DNA of 64,000 nucleotides from Candidatus Altimarinota bacterium (GTDB taxonomy: Bacteria > Patescibacteriota > Gracilibacteria > BD1-5 > UBA6164). The notes below the pieces were generated by a model that ran no database searches, was not told the DNA's origin, and was given only the letters and a program-made list of their open reading frames with translations. Of this stretch, positions 20,701 through 32,633 are shown in pieces; the first letter of the stretch is position 1, and the number at the start of each line of letters is the position of its first letter. A program made the position numbers and the translations under genes. The stretch is from NCBI GenBank assembly GCA_028689115.1, contig JAQTWV010000001.1:186001-250000 (forward strand). Direction: 5' to 3'.

Positions 20701-21518
20701 AAAAAGCACTTTTTACTTTAAATATTGACGAAAATAAAAAAGAAGAATTTTTGAAAAAATACATATCAGAAGATGTATTTTCAGCTGTAGATAAATTAGA
20801 AAAAAGAGATATTAATACTATTTTTGATATATTAAATCAATTATCAGTTGATCCAAATTTTAGAGTTACAGCTAAAAGATCACTTGAAAATTTATATAAA
20901 AATATTCAAAATCCAATTGATGAATTTAAAAATAAATGAAAAGTTTATAGAATTGGTACTTTTTTAAAGTATTATATTTCTGAAAATAATAATAGACTTT
21001 ATGATGATAGTTTACTTTTTAGTTTCAATGATTTTATTTATAATGTAGATTCAAATATTACTATTGATAGATTTAAAAAGGTGTGAATTAAGTATTTACT
21101 TGTAGATTTAAACGCTGCTACAATTGATCAATCTGAAACTCATGATTTAACAGCTAGATATGAAAAATTATTAAAAACATTTTTAAATCCAAATATAGAA
21201 TTAAAAGAAACAGATAGTGTTTGTTTACAATTAGCTCTTGATTTATATAAACAAAATTGAGATGTGAATGAATATATGAAATTATCAGGTATAAATTATG
21301 ATGATTTTGATTCAAATTGAGATAAAATTACTAGATCAATTAAAAGAAATTATTGTGCTACACAAATAATTAAATTAATTGAATCAAATTCAATTAATGA
21401 AACTACTTATCCATATTTAATAAAATTTAAAAATCAATTTGAAAATAGTGCTATAAATATTACTCAAATTGATAATATGATTGGTATGGCTTATAAAGCA
21501 ATTTTTGAATTAAAATAA
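17736..21518 (+). CDS. Giant polytopic membrane protein, GT-C glycosyltransferase-like
   Basis: A 1260-aa protein with two blocks of transmembrane helices: residues 1 to about 600 (12 or more segments) and roughly 840-950, separated by an extracytoplasmic helical, Glu/Lys-rich region of about 250 residues. A further C-terminal soluble domain of about 300 residues follows. Segment RPFPVGWDDLGVYMNYPHL near residues 228-246 looks like the first extracellular loop of GT-C enzymes, with an acidic pair at the catalytic position. The end region GIKYLLVDLN resembles the small soluble domain of GT39-type mannosyltransferases. I infer a polyprenyl-phosphate-sugar-dependent transferase or glycan polymerase; a pure transporter is less likely. 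It has its own terminator and no operon partners. Confidence 0.6.
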
Positions 21519-21520
21519 AA

Positions 21521-21551
21521 AAATAAATAGTCACGAAGTGACTATTTATTT
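21521..21551 (+). terminator. Terminator after the GT-C-like gene
   Basis: AAATAAATAGTCAC, loop GAA, perfect complement, then a T-run. Confidence 0.9.
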
Positions 21552-21623
21552 TTTTTATCTAAAAATTTACAAAAAATTATAAATATGATTTAATTATAGT
21601 ATATAATTAATAATTCTATTATT

Positions 21624-23066
21624 ATGATTTTTTGAATTGAAATATGAGTTTTTATATTTTTAATTTTATGTTTACTTTTAGTAGGTATTTTTGAATTTAT
21701 TAATTGATTTCATGATACTGCAAACGCAGTAGCTCCAGTAATTTATACTAAATCGTTAAAGGCAAAATATGCTATAATGATTGCGTGATTTATGAATTTT
21801 TTGTGAGTTTTTTTGTGATGAATTTGAGTTGCAATGGCAATTATATATTTACTGCCACTTGAAGCAATCACTTATCAGTCAACAACTTTTTGAATAATAG
21901 TAGTAATTTCACTTTTATTATCTGCTATTATTTGGAATTTTTCAACTTGGTATTTTTGACTTCCAGCATCAAGTTCTCATTCACTTATATGAGCTATTTT
22001 GTGAGTTACTATTTCGATGTTATATATTCCGATGAATTGAAATATAGAAGTAATTCCAAATTGGGACAAAGCTATTGAAGTTATAGAATCATTGCTTTTT
22101 TCTCCATTTGTATGATTTATGTTGGCTACAATAATTATGTATTTTTCATTTAAATTTATAAAAAATAGATATTATTTTAAAAAACCATCAAAAAAATATA
22201 ATTCTCACCCTAAAAAATCATTACGTATAATTCTTATTCTTACATCTGCATGGGTTAGTTTTGCTCATTGAAGTAATGATTGACAAAAATGAGTAGGTCT
22301 ATCTATGCTTATATTGGTATTACTTGCTCCAAATATATTTTCAATTAATCCAAATATAAATTTAGATGATGTAAATAAAAATATTCATTCAATAGAAACT
22401 AGTTTAGAATTAGTAAATTTAGATTTATTGAATGATAGTGAAAAAGATAATTTTAATAAATTAAAAATAAATTTATTAAATATAAAACAAGATATAAATT
22501 CTAGTGATAAAATTGATAAAGGTGAATTAAGAAAAGAAATATTATCATTTAAAAATAATATAAACTCATTAAATAAAACTATTTCATGAGATAATTGAAG
22601 ATTATATATTGTTTCCGTGGTAAATAGTAATAATAAAATAGTTAATAATAATTTAATTGATACAAATATAACTTCAATTTTATCAATTATTGATTACGCT
22701 CCAATATGGATTATATTGTTTATTTCTATTAGTCTTTGATTATGAACTATGATTTGACGGAAAAGAATAGTAGTTACTATTTGAGAAAAAATTTGAAAAA
22801 CAAGTATGAGCTATGTTCAAGCCACAACTAGTGCACTTATTACTGCTATTACTATAACCGTTGCTTCAAAATTTCATTTACCTGTAAGTACAACTCATAT
22901 ACTATCTTCAAGTGTTGCTTGAACAATGAGTATTTGAAATAAGTCTTCATGAGTTAGATGAACAACAGTTAAAAATATATTGTTAGCGTGGATTTTAACA
23001 CTTCCTGTAACTATGTTTTTATCATGATTTATATTTTTATCTTTATGGTTTTTGTTAATCAAATAG
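21624..23066 (+). CDS. pit: Inorganic phosphate transporter, PiT family
   Basis: A 480-aa membrane symporter for phosphate (with H+ or Na+). The duplicated PiT signatures are intact: INGFHDTANAVAP near residues 26-38 and AHGSNDGQKGVG near residues 213-224, with PASSSHSLIGA and PVSTTHILSSSVAGT as the paired second motifs. Between the halves is a soluble loop of about 130 residues (residues 235-365), as in E. coli PitA. Residue 379 in GTMIG[CGG]KRIVVTIGEKIG is encoded by CGG; E. coli PitA, as I recall it, has Trp there (GTMIGWRRV). The gene is monocistronic and ends in a perfect 21-bp palindrome. Confidence 0.93.
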
Positions 23067-23108
23067 AAAAAAATAAGAATTATCTTTAAAGATAATTCTT
23101 ATTTTTTT
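23067..23108. terminator. Perfect 21-bp palindromic bidirectional terminator
   Basis: A 42-nt perfect inverted repeat with A-tract and T-tract ends. It serves the PiT gene (plus) and the flavin gene (minus); the stop codon and last residues of the latter lie within it. Confidence 0.9.
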
Positions 23109-23841
23109 CTTTTAATAAACTAGATTTATATATATCTTCTTTAAAAGGTTTAGTTCTAATTATTTCTATATCTAAATTATTTTCTTTTAAATATTTCTCT
23201 AGTTCATTACTAAATCATACTTGATCATAACCTAAACAAATAACTTTTGGTAAATACATATCTATCCATTTTAAAGGATTTTCTTCATCTCAAGTTGTTA
23301 CTAAATTTGATATTCATAAATCTTTTATATGATTTATTCTTTCATCTATAGCATACATTGGTTTTTTTCATTTAAATTTTTCTATGTTTTTATCTGTAGC
23401 AAGAATAGTTATTAAATAATCTCAATACCTTTTTGCTTGACTTAAAAAATACTTATGTCATTCATGAACTAAATCAAAAGTTCAAAAAGTAAGAACATAA
23501 TTATTTTTTTCTTTTATATCTTTTATATCTTTTTCTATTTGTTTTTTTAGTTCTTCAAAGTTTTCAAAACTATAATTATCTCTTATTTTTTCAAGAATAA
23601 TTACTTCTATTTCTTTTTCGTAAATACTTTCATTGAAGTCAAAAATAAAACTTTCAAATTGAGCTTTTGTATTGTTTGCACTTCAAGCTCATCTATATAT
23701 TTTACCATCAATAATTACATTTATTTTGTATGTACCATCTTCAAGTATATTTTTTCACAATTCTATATTTGCAGTAGGAAATCAAATAGTTCTTCAAATT
23801 TGATTTCATTTTATTACAACTCCTTTTATTTCTTTAATCAT
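23086..23841 (-). CDS. Riboflavin kinase fused to a RibL/TagD-type cytidylyltransferase domain (putative FAD synthase)
   Basis: A 251-aa two-domain protein that would make FMN and then FAD. Residues 1-110 are a riboflavin kinase domain: GNQIGRTIGFPTANI at residues 12-26 (canonical GRxxGFPTAN), IYRGAGSANN, and the C-terminal block IRDNYSFENFEELKKQIEKD. Residues about 118-251 are a nucleotidyltransferase domain, with GTFDLVHEGHKYFL (HxGH), AKRYGDYLITILATD and CLGYDQ. This resembles archaeal RibL/TagD rather than the adenylyltransferase of RibF. The order is reversed relative to bacterial RibF (synthetase first, kinase last). It is last in the lumazine synthase/riboflavin synthase operon. The FAD role is inferred; CDP-type chemistry is an alternative. 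Confidence 0.75.
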
Positions 23842-23872
23842 TAATATTTTGATTTAAATTTAAATATTTAAT

Positions 23873-24331
23873 CTATGCTATTTTTTTTCTTTCTGCAAGT
23901 AAATTTAATCCAGAAAGCGCATAAGTTGGACTAATTCTAGCTTCAACTTGTTTTTCATTTTCACAAGTTAGTATACCATTTATATAAGCAGTTTTAGAAT
24001 TATCTTCTATACTTATATTCATAATTCATCTTGCTGATTCTCAAGCTACCATTTCATAATGAGTAGTCTCTCATCTTATAACAACTCAGAAACAAATTAT
24101 TAAATCTGGATTTAATTTTTCTTTTACTAGTTTTACAAAAGCAGGTATTTCATAAGCTCCAGGAACTAAAAATTTTTCTACATTAGAAAAACCATTTTTA
24201 TTTAATTCTTTTTCATTTATATCTTCAAGTGCTTTTGTAAAATTTCTATTAAATTCTGCGGTTACAAAAACTATTTTTAAGTTTTTATCTAGTTTTGAAT
24301 AATCTCAATTTTGCATTTTATAGTTAGACAT
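23873..24331 (-). CDS. ribH: 6,7-dimethyl-8-ribityllumazine synthase
   Basis: A 152-aa enzyme that condenses the pyrimidine 5-amino-6-ribitylaminouracil with 3,4-dihydroxy-2-butanone-4-phosphate. IVFVTAEFNRNFTKAL near residue 20 (the Phe/Asn site), VPGAYEIPAFVK near residue 58, ICFGVVIRGETTHYEMV near residue 80 with the catalytic His, and the C-terminal NGILTCENEKQVEAR are standard lumazine synthase motifs and cover the whole length. It usually assembles into pentamers or 60-mers. The start is 4 nt after the riboflavin synthase stop and the flavin-kinase gene follows at 31 nt. No ribA, ribB or ribD lies in the window. Confidence 0.93.
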
Positions 24332-24335
24332 ATTT

Positions 24336-24914
24336 TTATTTGTTAGATTGTAATTTATTTATGTATTTTCATAGAATATCAAATTCTAAATTAACTGTAT
24401 CTCATACTTTTAATAATCAAATATTTGTTATCATTTGAGTATGTGGAATAATTGAAACACTCAAAAAATCTTTTCCATCATCTACAACTGTTAAACTAAC
24501 TCAATTTATTGTAATACTTCATTTTTCAATTACTAGATTATTATATTTAGAATCATATTTTATGAAATAGTATTTTGAATTATCATCATTTTCTATTATC
24601 TTTTCTACTACTCAAGTAGTATCAACATGACCAGAAACAAAGTGTCAATCCATAGTATCAGATAATTTTAAGCTTCATTCTACATTAAAAAAATCTCAGA
24701 TTTTTTTTGTTTTAAAATTAGTTTTTTTTATAGATTCTTGCATTACAAAGAAACTATATTTATCAATATCACTTTCTATAATTGTCATACATGCTCAATC
24801 GTGAGCTATACTTATACCTTGTTTAAGTTGTTTTTTAAATATATTTTCAACTGTAAAAGTTCAATTATTTATGTTTATTATTTTTGCTTTATTCTCTATA
24901 ATTCAAGAAAACAT
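24336..24914 (-). CDS. ribE: Riboflavin synthase, alpha subunit type
   Basis: A 192-aa enzyme that dismutates two lumazine molecules into riboflavin and the pyrimidine precursor. The N-terminus MFSGIIE is the family hallmark (the Gly is TGA), and the internally duplicated beta-barrel is visible: SIAHDGACMTIIE near residue 35 pairs with SITINGVSLTVVDDGKDFLSV near residue 132. HFVSGHVDTTGVVEKI near residue 90 is the inter-domain signature. Length is that of typical RibE (about 200 aa). It heads a three-gene operon with lumazine synthase and a flavin kinase/nucleotidyltransferase; no FMN-riboswitch-like conserved leader is apparent in the 40 nt before it. Confidence 0.92.
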
Positions 24915-24953
24915 ATTTTATCTTAATTACTATATAAATTATAGTGATTATAT

Positions 24954-24982
24954 AAAAAAATAAATAAAAGCAAAGCTTTTAT

Positions 24983-24992
<10 letters not shown>
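24954..24992 (-). terminator. Terminator after tgt
   Basis: An 18-bp perfect A/T-rich stem ending in GC next to a 3-nt loop, flanked by A- and T-runs. On the minus strand it overlaps the tgt stop codon. Confidence 0.85.
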
Positions 24993-26179
<1,187 letters not shown>

Positions 26180-26250
26180 TATTTTATATTTTTTTATGTA
26201 AAATCGCCAAGATATTAAGTTTTTTTTATAAAAAAGCAAGAAAAAAAGAC

Positions 26251-26853
26251 TTATAATGTTAAGTCTTCATCCAATTCATTTATCATTTTTTTTAAATTTT
26301 CTATTTTCTTTTTATCTCTCTCGTATTTTTGAGAATTTGTTTTATATTTAAATTCTTTTAATAGTTCAATTGATGCATGTTTCCAATCTGGATCCTTTAT
26401 TTTTATGTTTTTAACTATTTCTATTTCTCTTTTTATATCATTATTTTTTTGTAAAAAATCATCTCTACCTAGATTATCCATATCTGCATCTTTAATTATC
26501 TCTTCATAATAATTTTTAGGTGTTGTATATGCTGGATCTGTTGCAAAAATAATACTTTCAATTAATTTTATTTTATCATCTGGATACAATATACTTTTTA
26601 GATAATTTTTTGCAATTCTAGCTCAAAATACTTCATTGTGATCATATTGAATAACAAATCATGTGTCATGAAATAATGCAGAAAGTGCAAGTATTTCAGT
26701 GTCAGATTCATTTAATCATTCTTTTTCTGCTAGATAAATTGCTCTAGTCATTACATCAATTGCATGTCCATAACTATGATAATAATGGTTTTCAAGTGGA
26801 AACAATAATTTGTTTACATATTTCTTAGCATTATTTAAAAGATTTACGTTCAT
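26251..26853 (-). CDS. HD-domain phosphohydrolase-like protein
   Basis: A 200-aa predicted metal-dependent phosphohydrolase. NHYYHSYGHAIDVMTRAIYL near residue 23 gives the first His, LALSALFHDTGFVIQYDHNE near residue 52 the His-Asp pair, and IIKDADMDNLGRDD near residue 120 the distal Asp; these are the H...HD...D ligands of the HD superfamily. The arrangement resembles the small eukaryote-like HD proteins acting on nucleotides rather than RelA/SpoT. The C-terminal 60 residues form a charged coiled coil. It starts 6 nt after the stop of the site-2 protease gene, so the two are co-transcribed. Substrate unknown. Confidence 0.78.
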
Positions 26854-26859
26854 TATTTA

Positions 26860-28266
26860 TTAATTAGCAAATATTTTATTTAAATCATTATACGCTATTA
26901 TTAAACTTAATGCAATTAATAGAACAAAAAATGAAAAATGAATTATATTTTCAATATTTTGATTTATTGCTTTTTTTCAAAATATTTTTTTGATTATTGA
27001 ATTTATAGTTATAAAAAGAAATCTTCACCCATCAAGTGCTGGGATTGGAAGTAAGTTAAATACTCATAGATTTATTGAAATTATTGCTCAAATAACTATT
27101 AAAAATACAATTCAAGCTCAAAGTGAATCTTTTATAAAATCTACTATTCAAATTGGTCAACTTAAGCTTTGTACTGCTTCTTGTCTTTCAACTGGAGTTT
27201 CTGGGTTAAATATTTTTCTTACAAGAATACCTAGTCATTTAAATGTTAACAAAATTTGATTTTTAGTTTCTAAAAATGCATATTTTGCAGAATCAATTAT
27301 ATTATATTTTATTATATATTTATCATTTATTTTTATATTTTCTCAAAGATAACTTCATATTTTTCCATTTTCAGGAACACTTACTTTGATAAAACTTCAT
27401 CAAACAAATCATTTCTCTCAGTTAAGTTCTTCATATCAAGCATTTACGTAAAATGCTAAATCTTTTAGTGCACTTTCAGAAACTATTTTTATTAAGTTTT
27501 CAGGCATATTTATATCTAAAATTTCTGGTTTTTCTCATCATTCACACGTAACAAAATCTAGCATTTTGCTTTTACAAGTGTATACTTGTAAAAGTATATC
27601 TCACTCTTTTAAATTTGATTTTTCAGCTACACTTCAAGCAACTGGATACAATATAATTCATGGATTTTTTATAAGTAGTCCATTTTCAAAAGCTTGTTCT
27701 TTTGTTGGAATAATTTTTAAATCCAAATTAGTTTCTATCTTATCATTTATTCAAATTGGTTTTATTCAAATCAAAAATAGTATAAAAAATATAAAAAAAG
27801 CTAAAACAAAGTTCATAAAAACTCAAGCAAGTATTATAATTGCTTGTTGCCAACTTGGTTTATTTGATAGATTATATGGTGCTTTATTTTCTTTTAATCC
27901 TGATTTTATAAGTTCTATTTCTTGGATTCAGATTTTTTCTCCAGATTTATAAAAGATATCTTTATTTTTGTTTATATCTTTTTCCAAATCTATGTTGTTA
28001 TACAATTTTTTATTTTTATCATAAACTAAAAAATTGTTTTGAGATTCTCAAGTTAGTTTTACAAAACCACCTAAAGGAAGCCAATTTAAACTAAAAAGAG
28101 TTCATTTTTTATCAATAAAAAGTTTTTTAGCACGAGGTGGAATACCAAGTCAAAATTCTTCAACTCTAACTCCAAATTTTCTAGCTGCAGTAAAATGTCA
28201 CAATTCGTGTATAAGTACTACAATTGAGAAGATTATAATGGGAACTATTATTCAGATAAATATCAT
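26860..28266 (-). CDS. Site-2 intramembrane zinc metalloprotease (RseP/M50 family)
   Basis: A 468-aa membrane protease. The first helix carries VVLIHELGHFTAARKFG near residues 16-32 (HExxH zinc site; its Gly is TGA), and a late helix carries NLLPIPALDGGRF near residue 410 with the third zinc-ligand Asp. In between are a second helix pair (AIIILAGVFMNFVLAFFIFF near residue 140) and one PDZ-like region with GWSVAEKSNLKEGDILLQV wording. Bacterial relatives cleave anti-sigma factors or remnant signal peptides within the membrane. No anti-sigma/sigma pair is nearby, so the substrate is open. The HD gene follows after 6 nt. Confidence 0.9.
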
Positions 28267-28343
28267 TTTTTTATTTATAAATTTTAATAATTTAATATTA
28301 GTAATTTAAAATTAAAAGTAAAATTTTTTACACATTCTATTTT

Positions 28344-28371
28344 TTGCAAATATAAGCTTTTATGCTATAAT
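28344..28371 (+). promoter_or_regulatory. Candidate promoter of the 1397-aa gene
   Basis: TTGCAA, 16-nt spacer, then TATAAT preceded by an extended TG (TATGCTATAAT). The -10 element ends 28 nt before the ATG. It is among the clearest sigma-70-type promoters of the window. Confidence 0.6.
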
Positions 28372-28399
28372 AAATAAAATATTTAATAATATAAAATTT

Positions 28400-31300
28400 A
28401 TGTCTGATTTAGATATTGCATCAAATAAAGAAACTTGAATAGAAAATTCATCTCAAAAAAAAGAGTCATTATTCAATAAGTTTATATTGGATTTTTCAAA
28501 TAATTATTTTGAATGAGAAAATAAAAATTCTAGAATAGATTCTATTTTTAAATCAAATGACTTAACTCCAGATTTAAAGAAGAGTTTAGAAATGTTTTTA
28601 GCTTTGAAAAGTGAAGAATTTTCATCAGGTATTACTCGTCTTGACTTAGATAAAATAAATGTATTTGATTTTAGAAAAAAACTTATATGAAAACATTTAG
28701 AATTAGAAAATAGCAGATTAAATTTAAAAAATATAGTTTTAAATAGTTATGAATTATCAAAAGAACAAAAAATTCTATTAGAAAATAAAATTAAAACTTT
28801 AAGTGATGATGATATTTTAAGATATACAAAAAATGAAGTTTTTAGAACAAAATTGATGAAAAAAACATTTCCAGATCTAGTAAAAAAACAAGATAGAATA
28901 AAAGATTTTTTTATTAAATATGATTTATTAACTGGTTATTCTGAACTTTCAACTGAAAAAAAAGAAGCTATAATGAATATTTTTAATAATGATTGAACTT
29001 TAAAAAAAATAGATATTACAATAATTGATGATTTGTTTTCTGCTTGAATATTTAGTTTAGAGCAAAAAAAAGAAATAGTTTCTTATTTTATACCTACTAT
29101 TTCATTTTCAGATATAAGAAAATTAAAATTATTTTGAGATTCCACTTGAGATAAAATAAATAAAATAAAAACTTTAAAAGTAGAAGAATTTTTAAAAGAT
29201 AATGATGTTAAACTTGAAAATGATGAAGAAAAATCATCATTAATGGAAAAATTAGTATCTTTAATTAATGATGAAAGTATAAAAATTACAACGGATGATT
29301 TGTTTAGTGATTCAGATTTTTCTTCAGAAAAATTAGATGAATTGATAAATGGTTCTGATTTTTCTGATTTTGTATCTTCATATAATTCTTTTTTGGATGA
29401 CGTTTCAAATTATGAAAATAGTTCTGAATTTTCAAATTGATTTGATACTTTTAAAACAAAATTAAATGAATTAAATAATGTTTATTCTATTGAAAATTTC
29501 AAAGAATGAAATTATATAGTTTTAGATTTATATTTAGAATGAGATGAAAAAGCTGATAAACAAATAACTAAACAATATTTTAAGATAAACAAATTTAATG
29601 ATTGAAGTTATTCATTTTGATTAACTGATTCATGATTTGGATCAATTGATTTTTTCTCTACTGATTCAAAGGATATAACATATAAAAATTTCTTTCAAGT
29701 TATTTCAAAATGATTTAAAATAAATTCTGAAAAATACATAGTTTCAAAATGTAATTTTTTGACTAGAGAAAGTATAGACTGAAATGTAAAAAAATGAGAA
29801 ATAAATGTCTTAAATAATGATTGAAAGACTGATACAGAATTAGAAGATGAATTAAAAATAAATGATTTAAATGAAGAATTAATTTTATTAAATAAAAGAT
29901 TTGAATTAGAAATTTTAAAATGAAATGAATTTTTAGTTTTAGATAAAGAAATAGAGTCAATAAATATAGAATTAAAAAATAAAAATATAACTGATGATAA
30001 AAAATCAGAATTAATTTTGAAATTAGAAAATTTAAAAAATGAAAAAGAGAGATTATTAATTGAAAAATCAAATTTAGATTTACTTTCTCCAGAGCTAAAA
30101 GAATTAAAATTAGATATTAATTTTAAAGAAATAGAGCTAGATAATTTAAAAAACATATATTCATTAGAAAAACTAATAAATTGTGTAGATGAATTTGATA
30201 GTGCATGAAAAAAGTTTAAATTTCAATCTTGAATGTCATTTTCTTCAAGTAAGTGAATATTTACAATAACAAGAGTTGATAATTGAACTATTGATGTAAC
30301 TTGAATATGATGAGAAACTAAGGATATTCCATATAAAGATTTTTTTGAAGAATTCAAAAAAATCAAATCAAAAAGACTATCTTCAACTACTGATTCATCA
30401 CTTTTAATTTCAAATATACTTAGTGATAATTCACTATTAGATAGTTGATTAATAAATACTTGGAATGATTTTGAATATAAAAATAATTCTATTCAAAAGA
30501 AAAATTCTACTAAAAATATAGAATACAATTATTTAAAAGCAAAAGATTCAAATGATTTATTGGAAATAGAAAGTATTTCTGGTGATAGAGTTGTAATCAA
30601 TATGTGAGAATATGAAGATTATAAAAAAGACAAAGATTGAAACATAAAAAAAGATAAAGATTGAAATAAAATAGAAGAAAAAAATATAACTATGTATTCT
30701 TGAGGTAGATTTACAGTTTCTATTTCTTGGTTAGATGCTTGGATAAAAGAAAACAATGCTAGACCATCTTCTTTAGATGAAAACAAAGATGTAGAATCTT
30801 CTAATGTTAAATGAGAAAAAATTTCATGAAGTTTTTTATCTAGATACATGAATAGGATTTCGGTTCATGATTTAATGGCATGAATGAAATTGTGAGTTGA
30901 TTCAATTGAATCTTATCTTAAAGAATGATCAGAAGAAAAATCAGCCAAAGCAGCTCAATGAATATTTTGATTAGTATTACCTGATGCATTGAAAAATGAT
31001 TTAATGACTAGAGTTGAAGAAAGTCAAAAGAAGAGATCAGATGATTATGTAAGTAAACTTTGAAATGTAGACTCATGGAAAGCTGCTAGTATGATTATTA
31101 GTTGGCTTAAAAATAAAGATGCACCTCAATATTTAAAAGAAGCTGGAGCTATATTTATGCTTCAAAAATACTGAGTACTGTATGCTAAAGATTTATATGA
31201 TTATAAATGAAGTTTTTTATTTTATGAATCTTTTGGTTGAAAAATTTGAGATAAATTGTATGAAGAAGTTAAAGCTGATGCAAAAAAAACTAATCAAAAC

Positions 31301-32593
31301 TTTACTGAAGAACAATTACTTTTTAGATTAGTAAATCTTCAATGTAAAGAACAATGATATAATTGAGTTAAAAGAAGATCTAGATATCATAAAGAATTTA
31401 AAAAACATAGAAATGTTTGAAAACAAGATGAATATGAAACTTGAAAATGAGATGCTAAAGATGAAAGAACTGTCTGAGCAAGAATAAAATGATGAGTTTG
31501 AGAATTAAAAGGATGAACTTATGCAAATGCTAGGTGATGGCTTGAAGAAGCAATTAATAAATGATGAAGTATGGAAGAAATGAATAAGATTCCATTTATT
31601 ATTTCATTTTCATGAATTTCTTATAATTTTGAACAAAATGAATTAGATCAATTTAAAAATTTCCCAGCTAGTTCTAGAATGGTTCCAGTTCTTAGATTTT
31701 TATCTTATAGTAATGATACTGATTTAATAAACGAAACTATATTAGAAGTTTGTAAAAGATATTCTGAAATAAAATGAAAAGAAGGTATTTATAAAGATGC
31801 ATTAAAAATTTTTTCAAATCAAAAAACAAATACTATTTCTGAGAAGAAAAAAATAGAGCAAACTGAAGCATTTTATAGTACATATTGAAAAGATATAACA
31901 GATATTTTATATATGTTAAACACAGGAGATACTTCTAGTAATTCATATTTATCTAAAATGATTCTTATTGAAAAAGATGATAGAATAAATGATAATTGAG
32001 AAGAAGAAAAATGAAATGTAATATTTAAAAGATATTTTGATTCATTACATGCGTATACTTGAGAGTTTGTTTGGTGAAATGATGATTTGTTTTGAGATGC
32101 TTTTTCATGAAAATGAACAAGTTGAATAAATGTATATAAAGCCACAAAAGAATTATTACAACAAATTCAATGAGGTACTTATAAATTTTCAAGTGCTTGA
32201 CCTGCTATGTGGGATGAAATAAGAAATGAAATAGATGCTGTTATAAATAGAGATTATTGAATATATTGAAAAAGTTGACAAAGAACAGATTTAAAAAATA
32301 TGATTAGATGATTTGTTTGAGGATTACTTGAGGCACATGGTACAAACTCAATGGCATTAAGATCACTTGTTTCGTCAAATTCTTCACCTATTTATTCTAA
32401 ATCAAAAGAATGGTGAATAGATTTAACAAAGATTATGAAATATTCTTATGTTGATATTAATGAATGAAGAGCAGAAAGTTTAGTTGATGAATATGTTGAT
32501 ATTTTATTAAACGGATGATCATCTACAATTACTACTTCTAAACTTGATGATACTATTTTTTGAGTTAAATCAGATGTAAATGATTCATTATAA
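28400..32593 (+). CDS. Unrecognised 1397-aa multidomain protein with internal repeats
   Basis: I do not recognise this protein. It has no signal peptide or clear membrane helix. Residues 1-330 are helical and acidic. Residues about 345-445, 585-665 and 690-790 look like three divergent copies of a beta-rich module of the type FxxGxxFxxxxG-xFxI-xDG...YKDFF. A long coiled coil (about residues 480-595, Leu/Glu/Lys heptads) separates the first and second. A short KDKDGN duplication is near residue 745. The C-terminal 550 residues are a helical domain rich in Trp, Tyr and Gly, with NARGWLEEAINKGGSMEEM near residue 1045. The gene stands alone between a good promoter and a strong terminator. A large structural or cell-surface-interaction role is possible but unproven. 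Confidence 0.68.
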
Positions 32594-32633
32594 ATAAAAA
32601 ACTTTAGAAAAATTTTTCTAAAGTTTTTTATTT
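32592..32633. terminator. Bidirectional terminator, 1397-aa gene / pilin-like gene
   Basis: A 19-bp perfect stem (core AAAAACTTTAGAAA) with a 4-nt loop and T-runs both ways; it contains the stop codon of the convergent pilin-like gene. Confidence 0.9.

Noticed and set aside
27566-27952. Plus-strand frame of 128 codons opposite the site-2 protease
   Set aside because: Antisense shadow of the M50 gene, which has all catalytic motifs.
29695-30156. Minus-strand reading frame of 153 codons opposite the 1397-aa gene
   Set aside because: It is a shadow in a Lys/Leu/Glu-rich coiled-coil region: composed of Phe/Ser/Leu repeats, no family features, fully overlapped by a well-supported gene.
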